From Nansenia antarctica (lineage: Eukaryota; Chordata; Actinopteri; Argentiniformes; Microstomatidae), in NCBI GenBank assembly GCA_963989245.1, contig OZ022353.1, positions 26,548,024 through 26,612,023 of the forward strand: DNA of 64,000 nt, given 5' to 3'. The position numbers were made by a program, and so were the translations under genes. Positions within the stretch are counted from its first letter, which is position 1, and every line of letters starts with the position of its first letter. Below, in pieces: positions 11,342-23,100 of this stretch. The notes beneath the pieces were generated by a model, which did not search any database, was not told where the DNA came from, and saw nothing but the letters and a program-made list of their open reading frames with translations.

Positions 11342-14300
11342 GTGGCCTGTATTCAGAGGGAGAAAGTATAGGTCGCCAAGTAAACTCCCATTGTGAGGAC
11401 GAATCTAGTGCTGAGACAGTGTATATAGCTCTCAAAAGCTCAAGTGATAACTCTGAAGATATTGTTTATCAGAATACGCATACAATTAGTGGTAGTGACA
11501 GCCTTTTCTACACACCTGTGACAGTTGGTAATACAGTGACTCTAAATGCTATGCTAGACAGTGGGTCTATGGCTTGTACAATGAGTAAGACGGCAGAGGG
11601 AAAGCTTAGAGAGGTTGGAGTTGCTACAGAGCATAACCAGTTCAGTTCAAATGTGGTGCTTGTTGGCTGTGGTGGTCGCCGTGTCAAGCCTGAGTCAGCT
11701 TTCAACGTGGAAATGGAGGTGTATGGCTGTAGGATTATGGTTCCCACTCTGGTAGTTGAAGGCCAGCATGATGAGTTGATACTAGGCACCAATGTTATTA
11801 AATATATCCTCCGGCAGTATAAGCAATGTGATGGCTACTGGAAGGCTGTGACTACGCCCTGTCCTGCTGGCGATCCAGAATCTGAACAGTTTCTCTCGAT
11901 GCTCGCTGGTCTGAACCGTTGGCGAGGTGACGTCATACCTGACAAGATAGGCACAGTCAGGTGCAACTCAGCCGTGTGTCTTGAGCCTGGTCGGGAGTAC
12001 CTGATGTGGGGCAAGCTACCCAAGTCCACTATTGTGTCTCCTGGTAGCGCTGTGATGACAGAGCCCACATCGTGTCGCTCAGCTCCAAGAGGGGTTCTGG
12101 TGGCCAGAGTTGTTACTCCTTTGTGGGGAGACGGATGGGTTCCATTGAAGCTGATCAACTCGTCCGACAGGCCCGTCTTGGTAAGACGCAATGCTAAATT
12201 GGCCGACGTCTTCTCCTGCATTGCGCTCGAGGACATGGATGAGACCGGACCTGCTGAGGTCCCACTACTCAGTTGCTGTCAAGTAACCCCGTCCAGTGAA
12301 AATGCGGCCCGCACTGTTGATGAGGAACTGAAGTACATGGGATTGAGTGGGCTCGACATACACTCCTGTGACGTGTCTGAACAGTGTAGAAGCAAGATGG
12401 CTGACCTGGTTGTGCGCTACAAGGACATCTTCTCACGCCATCACCTGGATTGTGGAGAGGCAAAGGGCTTCATACATCGCATTCACCTCTCAGATCACAG
12501 GCCATTCCGGCTCCCATTCAGACGAGTGCCCCCCAGTCAGTATCAGAAGTTGCGCCAAGTACTGAGTGAGATGGAGGAGAAAGATATAATCAGGAAGTCA
12601 ACCAGTGAATATGCATCTCCGTTGGTTCTTGTATGGAAAAAGAACGGAGATCTCCGTATCTGTACAGACTTTCGCTGGCTGAACAAGAGGACCCTGAAGG
12701 ATGCTCACCCTCTCCCTCACCAGGCCGACTGCTTAGCTGCACTTGGAGGTAACTCCTTGTTTAGTACTATGGATCTAACCTCAGGGTTTTATAACATGCC
12801 ACTACACGAGGATGACAGAAAGTACTCTGCCTTTACAACACCTATGGGCTTGTATGAGTATAATCGCCTCCCGCAGGGCCTCTGTAATAGTCCTGGGAGC
12901 TTCATGCGTATGATGACTAGCATTTTCGGAGACCAGAACTATCTGAGCTTACTGGTTTATCTGGATGATTTATTGGTGTACGCCCCTGATGAGAGGACAG
13001 CTCTGGAACGCTTGGAGATGGTGTTCAGTAGACTGCGTGGTCATAACCTGAAATTGGCCCCCAAGAAGTGTTTTTTTCTCCGGAAATCCGTCAAATTCCT
13101 CGGCCACATAATTAATGACAACGGCGTGTTGACTGATCCCAGCAAAGTTGAGAGCATCGCAAAGATGACAAGTGCTGACCTGATGGAAGCGGACGGTGTA
13201 ACCCCCTCACAGAAACGAATCAGATCTTTCTTGGGGATGATCAATTATTACCAGCACTTTGTGCCTAGCTTCTCCGCTATTGCAAAGCCTCTCTTCTCTC
13301 TGTTGACGGGCCAGAAGAGAAAAGGGAAGGTGAAACAGTCCAAACAAAGGTCACAAAGCAGGAAGTTGAAGGTTACTGACTGGACCCCCGAAACGGAGCA
13401 GGCTTTCCAGAAGCTGAAAACGGCGCTGGTTGAGACGGCTGTCCTGGCTCACCCTGATTTCAGCCGTCCCTTCATGCTGTCAACGGACGCGTCCCTTGAT
13501 GGCATCGGTGCTGTCCTGTCGCAGATCCAAGAGGGTGAAGACCGAGCGAGGCCAATCGCATTCGCCAGCAAGTCCCTCTCTCAGTCTCAGAGAAACTACC
13601 CAGCCCATCGGTTGGAATTCCTAGCCTTGAAGTGGAGTGTCTGTGACAAGTTTAGCCATTGGTTGAAGGGGCATGATTTCACTGTTTGGACGGACAATAA
13701 TCCATTGACTCATATCATGACGAAGCCCAAGCTGGACTGCTGCGAGCAACGATGGGTGGCTAAGTTAGCGAGCTATAACTTCGACATCAAGTACGTGCCA
13801 GGCCCACAGAATGTTGTCGCTGATGCCTTGAGTCGTGTGCCTTTCGTCAAGCAGAGAGTCAGTCACAGATTACTTGAAGAGCCCTACAAGAATCTCCTCT
13901 CCGAAGTCCAGGATGTGTCGAGTGCTTCTGTACAGGACGCCTTCCGGTCGTCCAATGATAGTGGTGACACTCCACGCCAGGCAGAGAGTTACGCTCAAAG
14001 TGTCCCATCACCTCTGCATGTCCACGCTCAGTCTATGGAGATGGATGAAGTGTCTGTTGTTCTACAGTCATATGACGATCTGTGGGAGGTCGGAGCAAGA
14101 ACGCGTGCTGTAGCAGTCTTGCACCATTTGCCTCAGTTAGTCCCAGGTGGTCAGGACTCACTTCCTGCTTACAGTGAGAAGGAACTCCGGGATGAACAGC
14201 TCAGAGACAGAACTCTCTCTCGAGTCTTGTACTATGTGGAGAGACATCGGAGACCCTCCAGGAGAGAGAGAGATAAGGAATCAGTCACAGTCATGAGGTA

Positions 14301-16158
14301 CCTGAAGCACTGGGAGAAACTTGTTGTGAGCAATGGGATACTCTACAGAGTCTCGAGGGATCAAGTCGTGAAGTCAAAACGCCGCCAGTATGTGGTTCCT
14401 GAGTCTAAGAAAGTTGAAGTTCTGAGAGGTGTTCATGACCATGCCGGCCATCAAGGTCAGTTCAGGAGTCTTGGCTTGGCCAGACAGAGGTTCTTCTGGC
14501 TCAACCTCGACAGAGACGTAAGAGACTACGTCCGTAACTGCCAGCGGTGTATTGTCAGTAAGACTGTTGAACCTGCTGCGAGGGCGCCTTTGCAGAGTAT
14601 CACATCAACCAGGCCACTTCAGCTGGTTTGCATTGATTTCTGGTCAGCGGAGGACTCAAGGAACAAGTCAGTTGATGTGTTAGTTGTTACTGACCATTTT
14701 ACAAGAATGGCCCAGGCATTCCCCTGCAAAGATCAGTCAGCCAAACAGGTGGCGAGAGTTCTATGGGACAAGTTCTTCTGCGTCTTTGGGTTCCCAGAAC
14801 GTATCCACAGCGACCAGGGAGCTAGCTTCGAGAGTCAACTAGTGAGTGAGCTGCTCAGAGTCTCCGGTGTCAGAAAGTCGCACACAACCCCGTATCACCC
14901 GATGGGTAACGGTAGTGTGGAACGTTTCAATAGAACTCTCGGTAACATGATCCGAGCGCTTGAACCAGAGGCAAAAATCAACTGGCCGAGGCGTTTGCAA
15001 ACTCTGACGTTCATGTACAATAGCACAGCGCATGAGTCAACTGGCTATGCACCTTTCTATCTGATGTTTGGGCGTACTCCTCGTCTCCCTGTCGATATAC
15101 TCTTCCGGACAGTCCTGAATGATCCAGCTGTGGTCAGCTACGACAAGTATGTGATGTCTCTCACGAAGGATCTGAGAGAAGCTATGGTCATAGCCCAGGA
15201 ACATGTCATAAAAGAACAGCACCGTCACACAGAGCTCTACAACAGACGAGTAAAAGGGCCCACCATTGACGTCGGAGACCGTGTGCTGTTGGCGAACAAG
15301 AGAGAGAGAGGAAAGAGAAAGGTGGCTGATCGTTGGGAGTCTACTGTATACACTGTGGTGGATAGGAACTCTGAGACTCACACATATAGGATACAAGACA
15401 CTGTCACTGGACGAGAGAAGGTAGTCCACCGTAATCTATTGTTGTTGGTGAACTTTCTGCCGGTGTATGATACGAGTGTGATCTCTGACCCAGTTTCATC
15501 CCTGTCTGCTGTTCATACATCAAATGAGCCAAGTGATATGTCCGTGTCGGAAGTGGAACAGGATTCCTTGCCTGGGGAAGTGAGTAGAGGAACCGCGTTC
15601 GAGTCGGAGAGAGTGGATTCCTGTCCTGGGAGTGAGGGAGGGGAGGTTGAAGACATGGAGTATGGGGGAAGAGCTGTTCGGGAGAGGGATGTTCCCTTGA
15701 CTGTTCCAGAGCCCAAGGATCCCAAGGGAAGAACCCTGGAGTGGGTCACCCAGTTACCATTCCCTGACCACTCACGGACAGAGGCTACTAACACTGTAGT
15801 GTCTTCAGTCTCGTTTGCCCCTCAGAGGGTTCCCGAGCAGATGGCTGAGGAGCAAATGGTAGATCAGTCCATTAACTCTGATTCTAGATTTGTGGTTAGC
15901 GCTGATGATTGTACTGATGTTTCTGGTAACACAAATCAGACAGATGATGCTAGTGACACACAGCGTACTGACACTTTAGCTTCTGTCACACAGTGTGAAC
16001 ATCCTAGTACAGTCACACAGGTCAAGTCCAAGTTTGGTCGCCTTATCAAACCGGTTGACAGATTGATATATACTATGTCAGGACAAGACATTATTCAAGA
16101 CACTAAGTCAAACATTCGAGCTGTTTGCAGGTCAGTGTTCCAGGCTTCCCACAGTTAG
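11296..16158 (+). CDS. pol: Pol of Ty3/gypsy element (PR-RT-RNase H-IN)
   Basis: The 1,620-codon frame is open from 11296, just after a TGA, has no useful ATG, and overlaps gag by 46 bp. It is therefore expressed by -1 frameshifting. Counting from 11296: aspartic protease with DSGS at 88-91; reverse transcriptase around 400-640 with CTDFRWLNKR near 456 and YLDD near 554-557; RNase H with TDAS near 730; integrase with the H-H-C-C zinc module (HDHAGH ... CQRC) near 1045-1085 and catalytic D1114, D1173, E1209 (D-X35-E). A GPY/F-like module follows (DRVLLANKR to HRNLLLLV). The last 200 residues are acidic and Ser/Thr-rich with no known domain. There is no chromodomain. Reading is uninterrupted, so the polyprotein should be functional. 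Confidence 0.95.
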   Translation: MSHQVVPSTSASGKLGGLYSEGESIGRQVNSHCEDESSAETVYIALKSSSDNSEDIVYQNTHTISGSDSLFYTPVTVGNTVTLNAMLDSGSMACTMSKTAEGKLREVGVATEHNQFSSNVVLVGCGGRRVKPESAFNVEMEVYGCRIMVPTLVVEGQHDELILGTNVIKYILRQYKQCDGYWKAVTTPCPAGDPESEQFLSMLAGLNRWRGDVIPDKIGTVRCNSAVCLEPGREYLMWGKLPKSTIVSPGSAVMTEPTSCRSAPRGVLVARVVTPLWGDGWVPLKLINSSDRPVLVRRNAKLADVFSCIALEDMDETGPAEVPLLSCCQVTPSSENAARTVDEELKYMGLSGLDIHSCDVSEQCRSKMADLVVRYKDIFSRHHLDCGEAKGFIHRIHLSDHRPFRLPFRRVPPSQYQKLRQVLSEMEEKDIIRKSTSEYASPLVLVWKKNGDLRICTDFRWLNKRTLKDAHPLPHQADCLAALGGNSLFSTMDLTSGFYNMPLHEDDRKYSAFTTPMGLYEYNRLPQGLCNSPGSFMRMMTSIFGDQNYLSLLVYLDDLLVYAPDERTALERLEMVFSRLRGHNLKLAPKKCFFLRKSVKFLGHIINDNGVLTDPSKVESIAKMTSADLMEADGVTPSQKRIRSFLGMINYYQHFVPSFSAIAKPLFSLLTGQKRKGKVKQSKQRSQSRKLKVTDWTPETEQAFQKLKTALVETAVLAHPDFSRPFMLSTDASLDGIGAVLSQIQEGEDRARPIAFASKSLSQSQRNYPAHRLEFLALKWSVCDKFSHWLKGHDFTVWTDNNPLTHIMTKPKLDCCEQRWVAKLASYNFDIKYVPGPQNVVADALSRVPFVKQRVSHRLLEEPYKNLLSEVQDVSSASVQDAFRSSNDSGDTPRQAESYAQSVPSPLHVHAQSMEMDEVSVVLQSYDDLWEVGARTRAVAVLHHLPQLVPGGQDSLPAYSEKELRDEQLRDRTLSRVLYYVERHRRPSRRERDKESVTVMRYLKHWEKLVVSNGILYRVSRDQVVKSKRRQYVVPESKKVEVLRGVHDHAGHQGQFRSLGLARQRFFWLNLDRDVRDYVRNCQRCIVSKTVEPAARAPLQSITSTRPLQLVCIDFWSAEDSRNKSVDVLVVTDHFTRMAQAFPCKDQSAKQVARVLWDKFFCVFGFPERIHSDQGASFESQLVSELLRVSGVRKSHTTPYHPMGNGSVERFNRTLGNMIRALEPEAKINWPRRLQTLTFMYNSTAHESTGYAPFYLMFGRTPRLPVDILFRTVLNDPAVVSYDKYVMSLTKDLREAMVIAQEHVIKEQHRHTELYNRRVKGPTIDVGDRVLLANKRERGKRKVADRWESTVYTVVDRNSETHTYRIQDTVTGREKVVHRNLLLLVNFLPVYDTSVISDPVSSLSAVHTSNEPSDMSVSEVEQDSLPGEVSRGTAFESERVDSCPGSEGGEVEDMEYGGRAVRERDVPLTVPEPKDPKGRTLEWVTQLPFPDHSRTEATNTVVSSVSFAPQRVPEQMAEEQMVDQSINSDSRFVVSADDCTDVSGNTNQTDDASDTQRTDTLASVTQCEHPSTVTQVKSKFGRLIKPVDRLIYTMSGQDIIQDTKSNIRAVCRSVFQASHS
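11332..11389 (+). promoter_or_regulatory. -1 ribosomal frameshift signal with pseudoknot
   Basis: GGGAAAC (11332-11338) is in register G GGA AAC with the gag frame, directly before its stop. A 12-bp stem (11341-11352 with 11366-11377, four G-U pairs) follows. GGGAG in its loop (11358-11362) can pair with CTCCC (11385-11389), giving an H-type pseudoknot. The spacer is short (2 nt if all pairs form). A slip by -1 leads exactly into the pol frame. Confidence 0.75.
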
Positions 16159-16498
16159 ATAAGCCGAAGCTCAGTTCAGTGCATGTATACACTGTGCACA
16201 CTGACATCCTATGACATATAGGTTTGTTCGTTATTCTGATTGTTTCATAAGAGGTTGTGGCCTCTTGAAGGCTAGTAATACACAGTGAAAATAGGGTCTT
16301 GTGGGGTGTAGAACGCATCCTACCGCCAGTAGTTGGTTGGAGAGGTAGTTTACCTCTCTTTCCACTTCATCCTTATAGGATACTTTTCAAGTTGGCTGTC
16401 CTGTCCTTTGGCGGCCCTATGTAATAGTGTAAAAAGTAAAAAGTAGTATTTAAATGTATAGTTGCTGCTCAAGGTTGGCGAAATTCAGGGGAGGTGGG
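16159..16498 (+). other. 3' untranslated region and polypurine tract
   Basis: This is non-coding sequence between the pol stop and the 3' LTR. Its last 11 bases (16488-16498, GGGGAGGTGGG) form the polypurine tract that primes plus-strand synthesis and lie directly against the LTR's TG. Confidence 0.8.
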
Positions 16499-17154
16499 TG
16501 TAACAGAGTTGGGAATGTATGTTTAGCTGTGGTGAATGTAGATGAGTTTCGCCGTGCTTTGAGCAGCCCTGGTTGTTGTTGGAGCCCCCCTTTGGAGTTT
16601 GGGTGTACTGCAGGTCTGCACGTTCTTTGTCCTTCTCTTGTTGCCGTACTTGCGGTGGTGCGTCAGAACATGGCCGCCACCTCAATGGGTATGTGCGCTA
16701 TGTAAAATGCTCCTCGTGTTTTGTTGTTTGTATGAAGAATCTTGTAATGTAGGGTGAAGGTGTTGGTGTAGTACTGTGCTGTTTGTTTTTACATGTATTG
16801 TGATGATGTGATGTATTGTGATGATGTGAAACAGAACATTTATTGTATGTTGTTTTGAACATGCAGATTCACAAGCAGACCAGAGAAGAATTGTGTTCTA
16901 TATGTCTTCTCTGCAGGTATGTCGCTCCACATGTTGTTTGTAATTGTTATTTGTAATGTTTGAGGGAAGTTTGTGTTCTTTCTGTGAACAAATTGTCCTG
17001 ATGTGAAATGTACATAGACGGTGGTGGTAGAACATGGCCGCCACCTCAATGGATTCACAAGCAGACCAGAGAAGAATTGTGTTCTATATGTCTTCTCTGC
17101 AGGTCAAATAAACGAATTAAATGAAAGAAGTTTGGCTGTTTGACCATCGTTACA
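16499..17154 (+). repeat. 3' LTR of gypsy element
   Basis: The 656-bp repeat matches 8886-9541 with no difference noticed. It includes the same putative intron (16689-16866), the joined duplicate (17029-17102) and AATAAA (17107-17112). It ends in CA and is followed by the TGTG duplication. Confidence 0.95.
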
Positions 17155-17158
17155 TGTG
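17155..17158. other. Target-site duplication TGTG, right copy
   Basis: It pairs with 8882-8885. Satellite resumes in phase with TGTGCAGCC. Confidence 0.9.
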
Positions 17159-20100
17159 CAGCCTTTTGCTCAAAAGTTATCAATGTTTCGTTTTCAGAGT
17201 CTCTTTTGACAATCTCTTAAAGAGCTGATTTCAGTCATTAACAGAGCTGTTCTGAAAGTGTCCAAGCAGCCTGTTCTGAGAGTGGACTGTTTTTTGCATT
17301 CGTTCTCAAGTTATATCAAAGTGTTGTTTTCTGCCTTTCTCGAGCACATTTTGACTTGTTGTTGAATGCTCCTATAATGTAACTCTAAATGACAATCAGA
17401 GCAACTTGAATTGCGTGTGTGCAGCCTTTTGCTCAAAAGTGATCAACGTTTCGTTTTCAGAGTCTCTTTTGACAATCTCTTCGAGAGCTGTTTTCAGTCA
17501 TTAACAGAGCTGTTAAGAGATTGTCAAAAGAGGCCTGTTCTGAGAGTGGACTGTTTTTTGCATTCGTTCTCAAGTTCTATCAGTGTTGTTTTCTGCTTTT
17601 CTGGAGCACATTTTGACTTGTCGCTGAATGCTCCTATAATGTAACTCTAAATGACAATCAGAGCAACTTGAATTGCGTGTGTGCAGCCTTTTGCTCAAAA
17701 GTGATCAAGGTTTCGTTTTCGGAGTCTCTTTTGACAATCTCTTCGAGAGCTGTTTTCAGTCATTAACAGAGCTGTTCTGAAAGTGTCCAAGCGGCCTGTT
17801 CTTAGAGTGGACTGTTTTTTGCATTCGTTCTCAAGTTATATCAAATTGTTGTTTTCTGCCTTTCTCGAGCACATTTTGACTTGTTGTTGAATGCTCCTAT
17901 AATGTAACTCTAAATGACAATCAGAGCAACTTGAATTGCGTGTGTGCAGCCTTTTGCTCCAAAGTGATCAACGTTTCGTTTTCAGAGTCTCTTTTGACAA
18001 TCTCTTCGAGAGCTGTTTTCAGTAATTAACAGAGCTGTTCTGAAAGTGTCCAAGCGGCCTGTTCTGAGAGTGGACTGTTTTTTGCATTCGTTCTCAAGTT
18101 CTATCAGTGTTGTTTTCTGCTTTTCTGGAGCACATTTTGACTTGTTGCTGAATGCTCCTATAATGTAACTCTAAATGACAATCAGAGTATGTTGAATTAC
18201 GTGTGTGCAGCCTTTTGCTCAAAAGTTATCAATGTTTCGTTTTCAGAGTGTCTTTTGACAATCTCTTAAAGAGCTGATTTCAGTCATTAACAGAGCTGTT
18301 CTGAAAGTGTCCAAGCAGCCTGTTCTGAGAGTGGACTGTTTTTTGCATTCGTTCTCAAGTTATATCAAAGTGTTGTTTTCTGCCTTTCTCGAGCACATTT
18401 TGACTTGTTGTTGAATGCTCCTATAATGTAACTCTAAATGACAATCCGAGCAACTTGAATTGCGTGTGTGCAGCCTTTTGCTCAAAAGTGATCAACGTTT
18501 CGTTTTCAGAGTCTCTTTTGACAATCTCTTCGAGAGCTGTTTTCAGTCATTAACAGAGCTGTTAAGAGATTGTCAAAAGAGGCCTGTTCTGAGAGTGGAC
18601 TGTTTTTTGCATTCGTTCTCAAGTTCTATCAGTGTTGTTTTCTGCTTTTCTGGAGCACATTTTGACTTGTTGCTGAATGCTCCTATAATGTAACTCTAAA
18701 TGACAATCAGAGTATGTTGAATTACGTGTGTGCAGCCTTTTGCTCAAAAGTTATCAATGTTTCGTTTTCAGAGTCTCTTTTGACAATCTCTTAAAGAGCT
18801 GATTTCAGTCATTAACAGAGCTGTTCTGAAAGTGTCCAAGCAGCCTGTTCTGAGAGTGGACTGTTTTTTGCATTCGTTCTCAAGTTATATCAAAGTGTTG
18901 TTTTCTGCCTTTCTCGAGCACATTTTGACTTGTTGTTGAATGCTCCTATAATGTAACTCTAAATGACAATCAGAGCAACTTGAATTGCGTGTGTGCAGCC
19001 TTTTGCTCAAAAGTGATCAACGTTTCGTTTTCGGAGTCTCTTTTGACAATCTCTTCGAGAGCTGTTTTCAGTCATTAACAGAGCTGTTCTGAAAGTGTCC
19101 AAGCGGCCTGTTCTTAGAGTGGACTGTTTTTTGCATTCGTTCTCAAGTTATATCAAACTATCAAAGTGTTGTTTTCTGCCTTTCTCGAGCACATTTTGAC
19201 TTGTTGTTGAATGCTCCTATAATGTAACTCTAAATGACAATCAGAGCAACTTGAATTGCGTGTGTGCAGCCTTTTGCTCAAAATTGATCAACGTTTCGTT
19301 TTCAGAGTCTCTTTTGACAATCTCTTCGAGAGCTGTTTTCAGTCATTAACAGAGCTGTTCTGAAAGTGTCCAAGCGGCCTGTTCTGAGAGTGGACTGTTT
19401 TTTGCATTCGTTCTCAAGTTCTATCAGTGTTGTTTTCTGCTTTTCTGGAGCACATTTTGACTTGTTGCTGAATGCTCCTATAATGTAACTCTAAATGACA
19501 ATCAGAGCAACTTGAATTGCGTGTGTGCAGCCTTTTGCTAAAAAGTGATCAACGTTTCGTTTTCGGAGTCTCTTTTGACAATCTCTTCGAGAGCTGTTTT
19601 CAGTCATTAACAGAGCTGTTCTGAAAGTGTCCAAGCGGCCTGTTCTGAGAGTGCACTGTTTTTTGCATTCGTTCTCAAGTTCTATCAGTGTTGTTTTCTG
19701 CTTTTTTGGAGCACATTTTGACTTGTTGCTGAATGCTCCTATAATGTAACTCTAAATGACAATCAGAGCAACTTGAATTGCGTTTTTGCAGCCTTTTGCT
19801 CAAAAGTGATCAACGTTTCGTTTTCGGAGTCTCTTTTGACAATCTCTTCGAGAGCTGTTTTCAGTCATTAACAGAGCTGTTCTGAAAGTGTCCAAGCGGC
19901 CTGTTCTTAGAGTGGACTGTTTTTTGCATTCGTTCTCAAGTTATATCAAACTATCAAAGTATTGTTTTCTGCCTTTCTGGAGCACATTTTGACTTGTTGT
20001 TGAATGCTCCTATAGTGTAACTCTAAATGACAATCAGAGTATGTTGAATTACGTGTGTGCAGCCTTTTGCTCAAAAGTTATCAATGTTTCGTTTTCAGAG

Positions 20101-23100
20101 TCTCTTTTGACAATCTCTTAAAGAGCTGATTTCAGTCATTAACAGAGCTGTTCTGAAAGTGTCCAAGCGGCCTGTTCTTAGAGTGGACTGTTTTTTGCAT
20201 TCGTTCTCAAGTTATATCAAACTATCAAAGTGTTGTTTTCTGCCTTTCTCGAGCACATTTTGACTTGTTGAATGCTCCTATAATGTAACTCTAAATGACA
20301 ATCAGAGCAACTTGAATTGCGTGTGTGCAGCCTTTTGCTCAAAAGTGATCAACGTTTCGTTTTCAGTCTCTTTTGACAATCTCTTCGAGAGCTGTTTTCA
20401 GTCATTAACAGAGCTGTTCTGAAAGTGTCCAAGCGGCCTGTTCTGAGAGTGGACTGTTTTTTGCATTCGTTCTCAAGTTCTATCAGTGTTGTTTTCTGCT
20501 TTTCTGGAGCACATTTTGACTTGTTGCTGAATGCTCCTATAATGTAACTCTAAATGACAATCAGAGCAACTTGAATTGCGTGTGTGCAGCCTTTTGCTCA
20601 AAAGTGATCAACGTTTCGTTTTCGGAGTCTCTTTTGACAATCTCTTCGAGAGCTGTTTTCAGTCATTAACAGAGCTGTTCTGAAAGTGTCCAAGCGGCCT
20701 GTTCTGAGAGTGGACTGTTTTTTGCATTCGTTCTCAAGTTCTATCAGTGTTGTTTTCTGCTTTTCTGGAGCACATTTTGACTTGTTGCTGAATGCTCCTA
20801 TAATGTAACTCTAAATGACAATCAGAGCAACTTGAATTGCGTGTGTGCAGCCTTTTGCTCAAAAGTGATCAACGTTTCGTTTTCGGAGTCTCTTTTGACA
20901 ATCTCTTCGAGAGCTGTTTTCAGTCATTAACAGAGCTGTTCTGAAAGTGTCCAAGCGGCCTGTTCTTAGAGTGGACTGTTTTTTGCATTCGTTCTCAAGT
21001 TATATCAAACTATCAAAGTGTTGTTTTCTGCCTTTCTGGAGCACATTTTGACTTGTTGTTGAATGCTCCTATAGTGTAACTCTAAATGACAATCAGAGTA
21101 TGTTGAATTACGTGTGTGCAGCCTTTTGCTCAAAAGTTATCAATGTTTCGTTTTCAGAGTCTCTTTTGACAATCTCTTAAAGAGCTGATTTCAGTCATTA
21201 ACAGAGCTGTTCTGAAAGTGTCCAAGCGGCCTGTTCTTAGAGTGGACTGTTTTTTGCATTCGTTCTCAAGTTATATCAAACTATCAAAGTGTTGTTTTCT
21301 GCCTTTCTCGAGCACATTTTGACTTGTTGTTGAATGCTCCTATAATGTAACTCTAAATGACAATCAGAGCAACTTGAATTGCGTGTGTGCAGCCTTTTGC
21401 TCAAAAGTGATCAACGTTTCGTTTTCAGTCTCTTTTGACAATCTCTTCGAGAGCTGTTTTCAGTCATTAACAGAGCTGTTCTGAAAGTGTCCAAGCGCCT
21501 GTTCTGAGAGTGGACTGTTTTTTGCATTCGTTCTCAAGTTCTATCAGTGTTGTTTTCTGCTTTTCTGGAGCACATTTTGACTTGTTGCTGAATGCTCCTA
21601 TAATGTAACTCTAAATGACAATCAGAGCAACTTGAATTGCGTGTGTGCAGCCTTTTGCTCAAAAGTGATCAACGTTTCGTTTTCGGAGTCTCTTTTGACA
21701 ATCTCTTCGAGAGCTGTTTTCAGTCATTAACAGAGCTGTTCTGAAAGTGTCCAAGCGGCCTGTTCTTAGAGTGGACTGTTTTTTGCATTCGTTCTCAAGT
21801 TATATCAAACTATCAAAGTGTTGTTTTCTGCCTTTCTGGAGCACATTTTGACTTGTTGTTGAATGCTCCTATAATGTAACTCTAAATGACAATCAGAGTA
21901 TGTTGAATTACGTGTGTACAGCCTTTTGCTCAAAAGTTATCAATGTTTCGTTTTCAGAGTCTCTTTTGACAATCTCTTAAAGAGCTGATTTCAGTCATTA
22001 ACAGAGCTGTTCTGAAAGTGTCCAAGCGGCCTGTTCTTATAGTGGACTGTTTTTTGCATTCGTTCTCAAGTTATATCAAACTATCAAAGTGTTGTTTTCT
22101 GCCTTTCTGGAGCACATTTTGACTTGTTGTTGAATGCTCCTATAGTGTAACTCTAAATGACACTCAGAGTATGTTGAATTACGTGTGTGCAGCCTTTTGC
22201 TAAAAACTTATCAATGTTTCGTTTTCAGAGTCTCTTTTGACAATCTCTTAAAGAGCTGATTTCAGTCATTAACAGAGCTGTTCTGAAAGTGTCCAAGCAG
22301 CCTGTTCTGAGAGTGGACTGTTTTTTGCATTCGTTCTCAAGTTATATCAAAGTGTTGTTTTCTGCCTTTCTCGAGCACATTTTGACTTGTTGTTGAATGC
22401 TCCTATAATGTAACTCTAAATGACAATCAGAGCAACTTGAATTGCGTGTGTGCAGCCTTTTGCTCAAAAGTGATCAACGTTTCGTTTTCAGAGTCTCTTT
22501 TGACAATCTCTTCGAGAGCTGTTTTCAGTCATTAACAGAGCTGTTCTGAAAGTGTCCAAGCGGCCTGTTCTGAGAGTGGACTGTTTTTTGCATTCGTTCT
22601 CAAGTTCTATCAGTGTTGTTTTCTGCTTTTCTGGAGCACATTTGACTTGTTGCTGAATGCTCCTATAATGTAACTCTAAATGACAATCAGAGCAACTTGA
22701 ATTGCGTGTGTGCAGCCTTTTGCTCAAAAGTGATCAACGTTTCGTTTTCGGAGTCTCTTTTGACAATCTCTTCGAGAGCTGTTTTCAGTCATTAACAGAG
22801 CTGTTCTGAAAGTGTCCAAGCGGCCTGTTCTTAGAGTGGACTGTTTTTTGCAAAAGTTCTCAAGTTAAATCAAACTATCAAAGTGTTGTTTTCTGCCTTT
22901 CTGGAGCACATTTTGACTTGTTGTTGAATGCTCCTATAATGTAACTCTAAATGACAATCAGAGCAACTTGAATTGCGTGTGTGCAGCCTTTTGCTCAAAA
23001 GTGATCAACGTTTTGTTTTCAGAGTCTCTTTTGACAATCTCTTTGAGAGCTGTTTTCAGTCATTAACAGAGCTGTTCTGAAAGTGTCCAAGCGGCCTGTT

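Larger units (their letters stand above)
8886..17154 (+). mobile_element. Full-length Ty3/gypsy LTR retrotransposon
   Basis: The 8,269-bp element lies in the satellite and is flanked by the 4-bp duplication TGTG (8882-8885 and 17155-17158). It has two 656-bp LTRs beginning TG and ending CA, a tRNA-His-type primer binding site, gag, pol in the -1 frame, and a purine-rich tract before the 3' LTR. Domain order in Pol is protease, reverse transcriptase, RNase H, integrase, the Ty3/gypsy order. I see no env, chromodomain or dUTPase. Both long frames are intact and the two LTRs showed no differences on reading, so this copy is recent and could be active. An empty paralogous site exists at 5193-5196. 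Confidence 0.97.
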
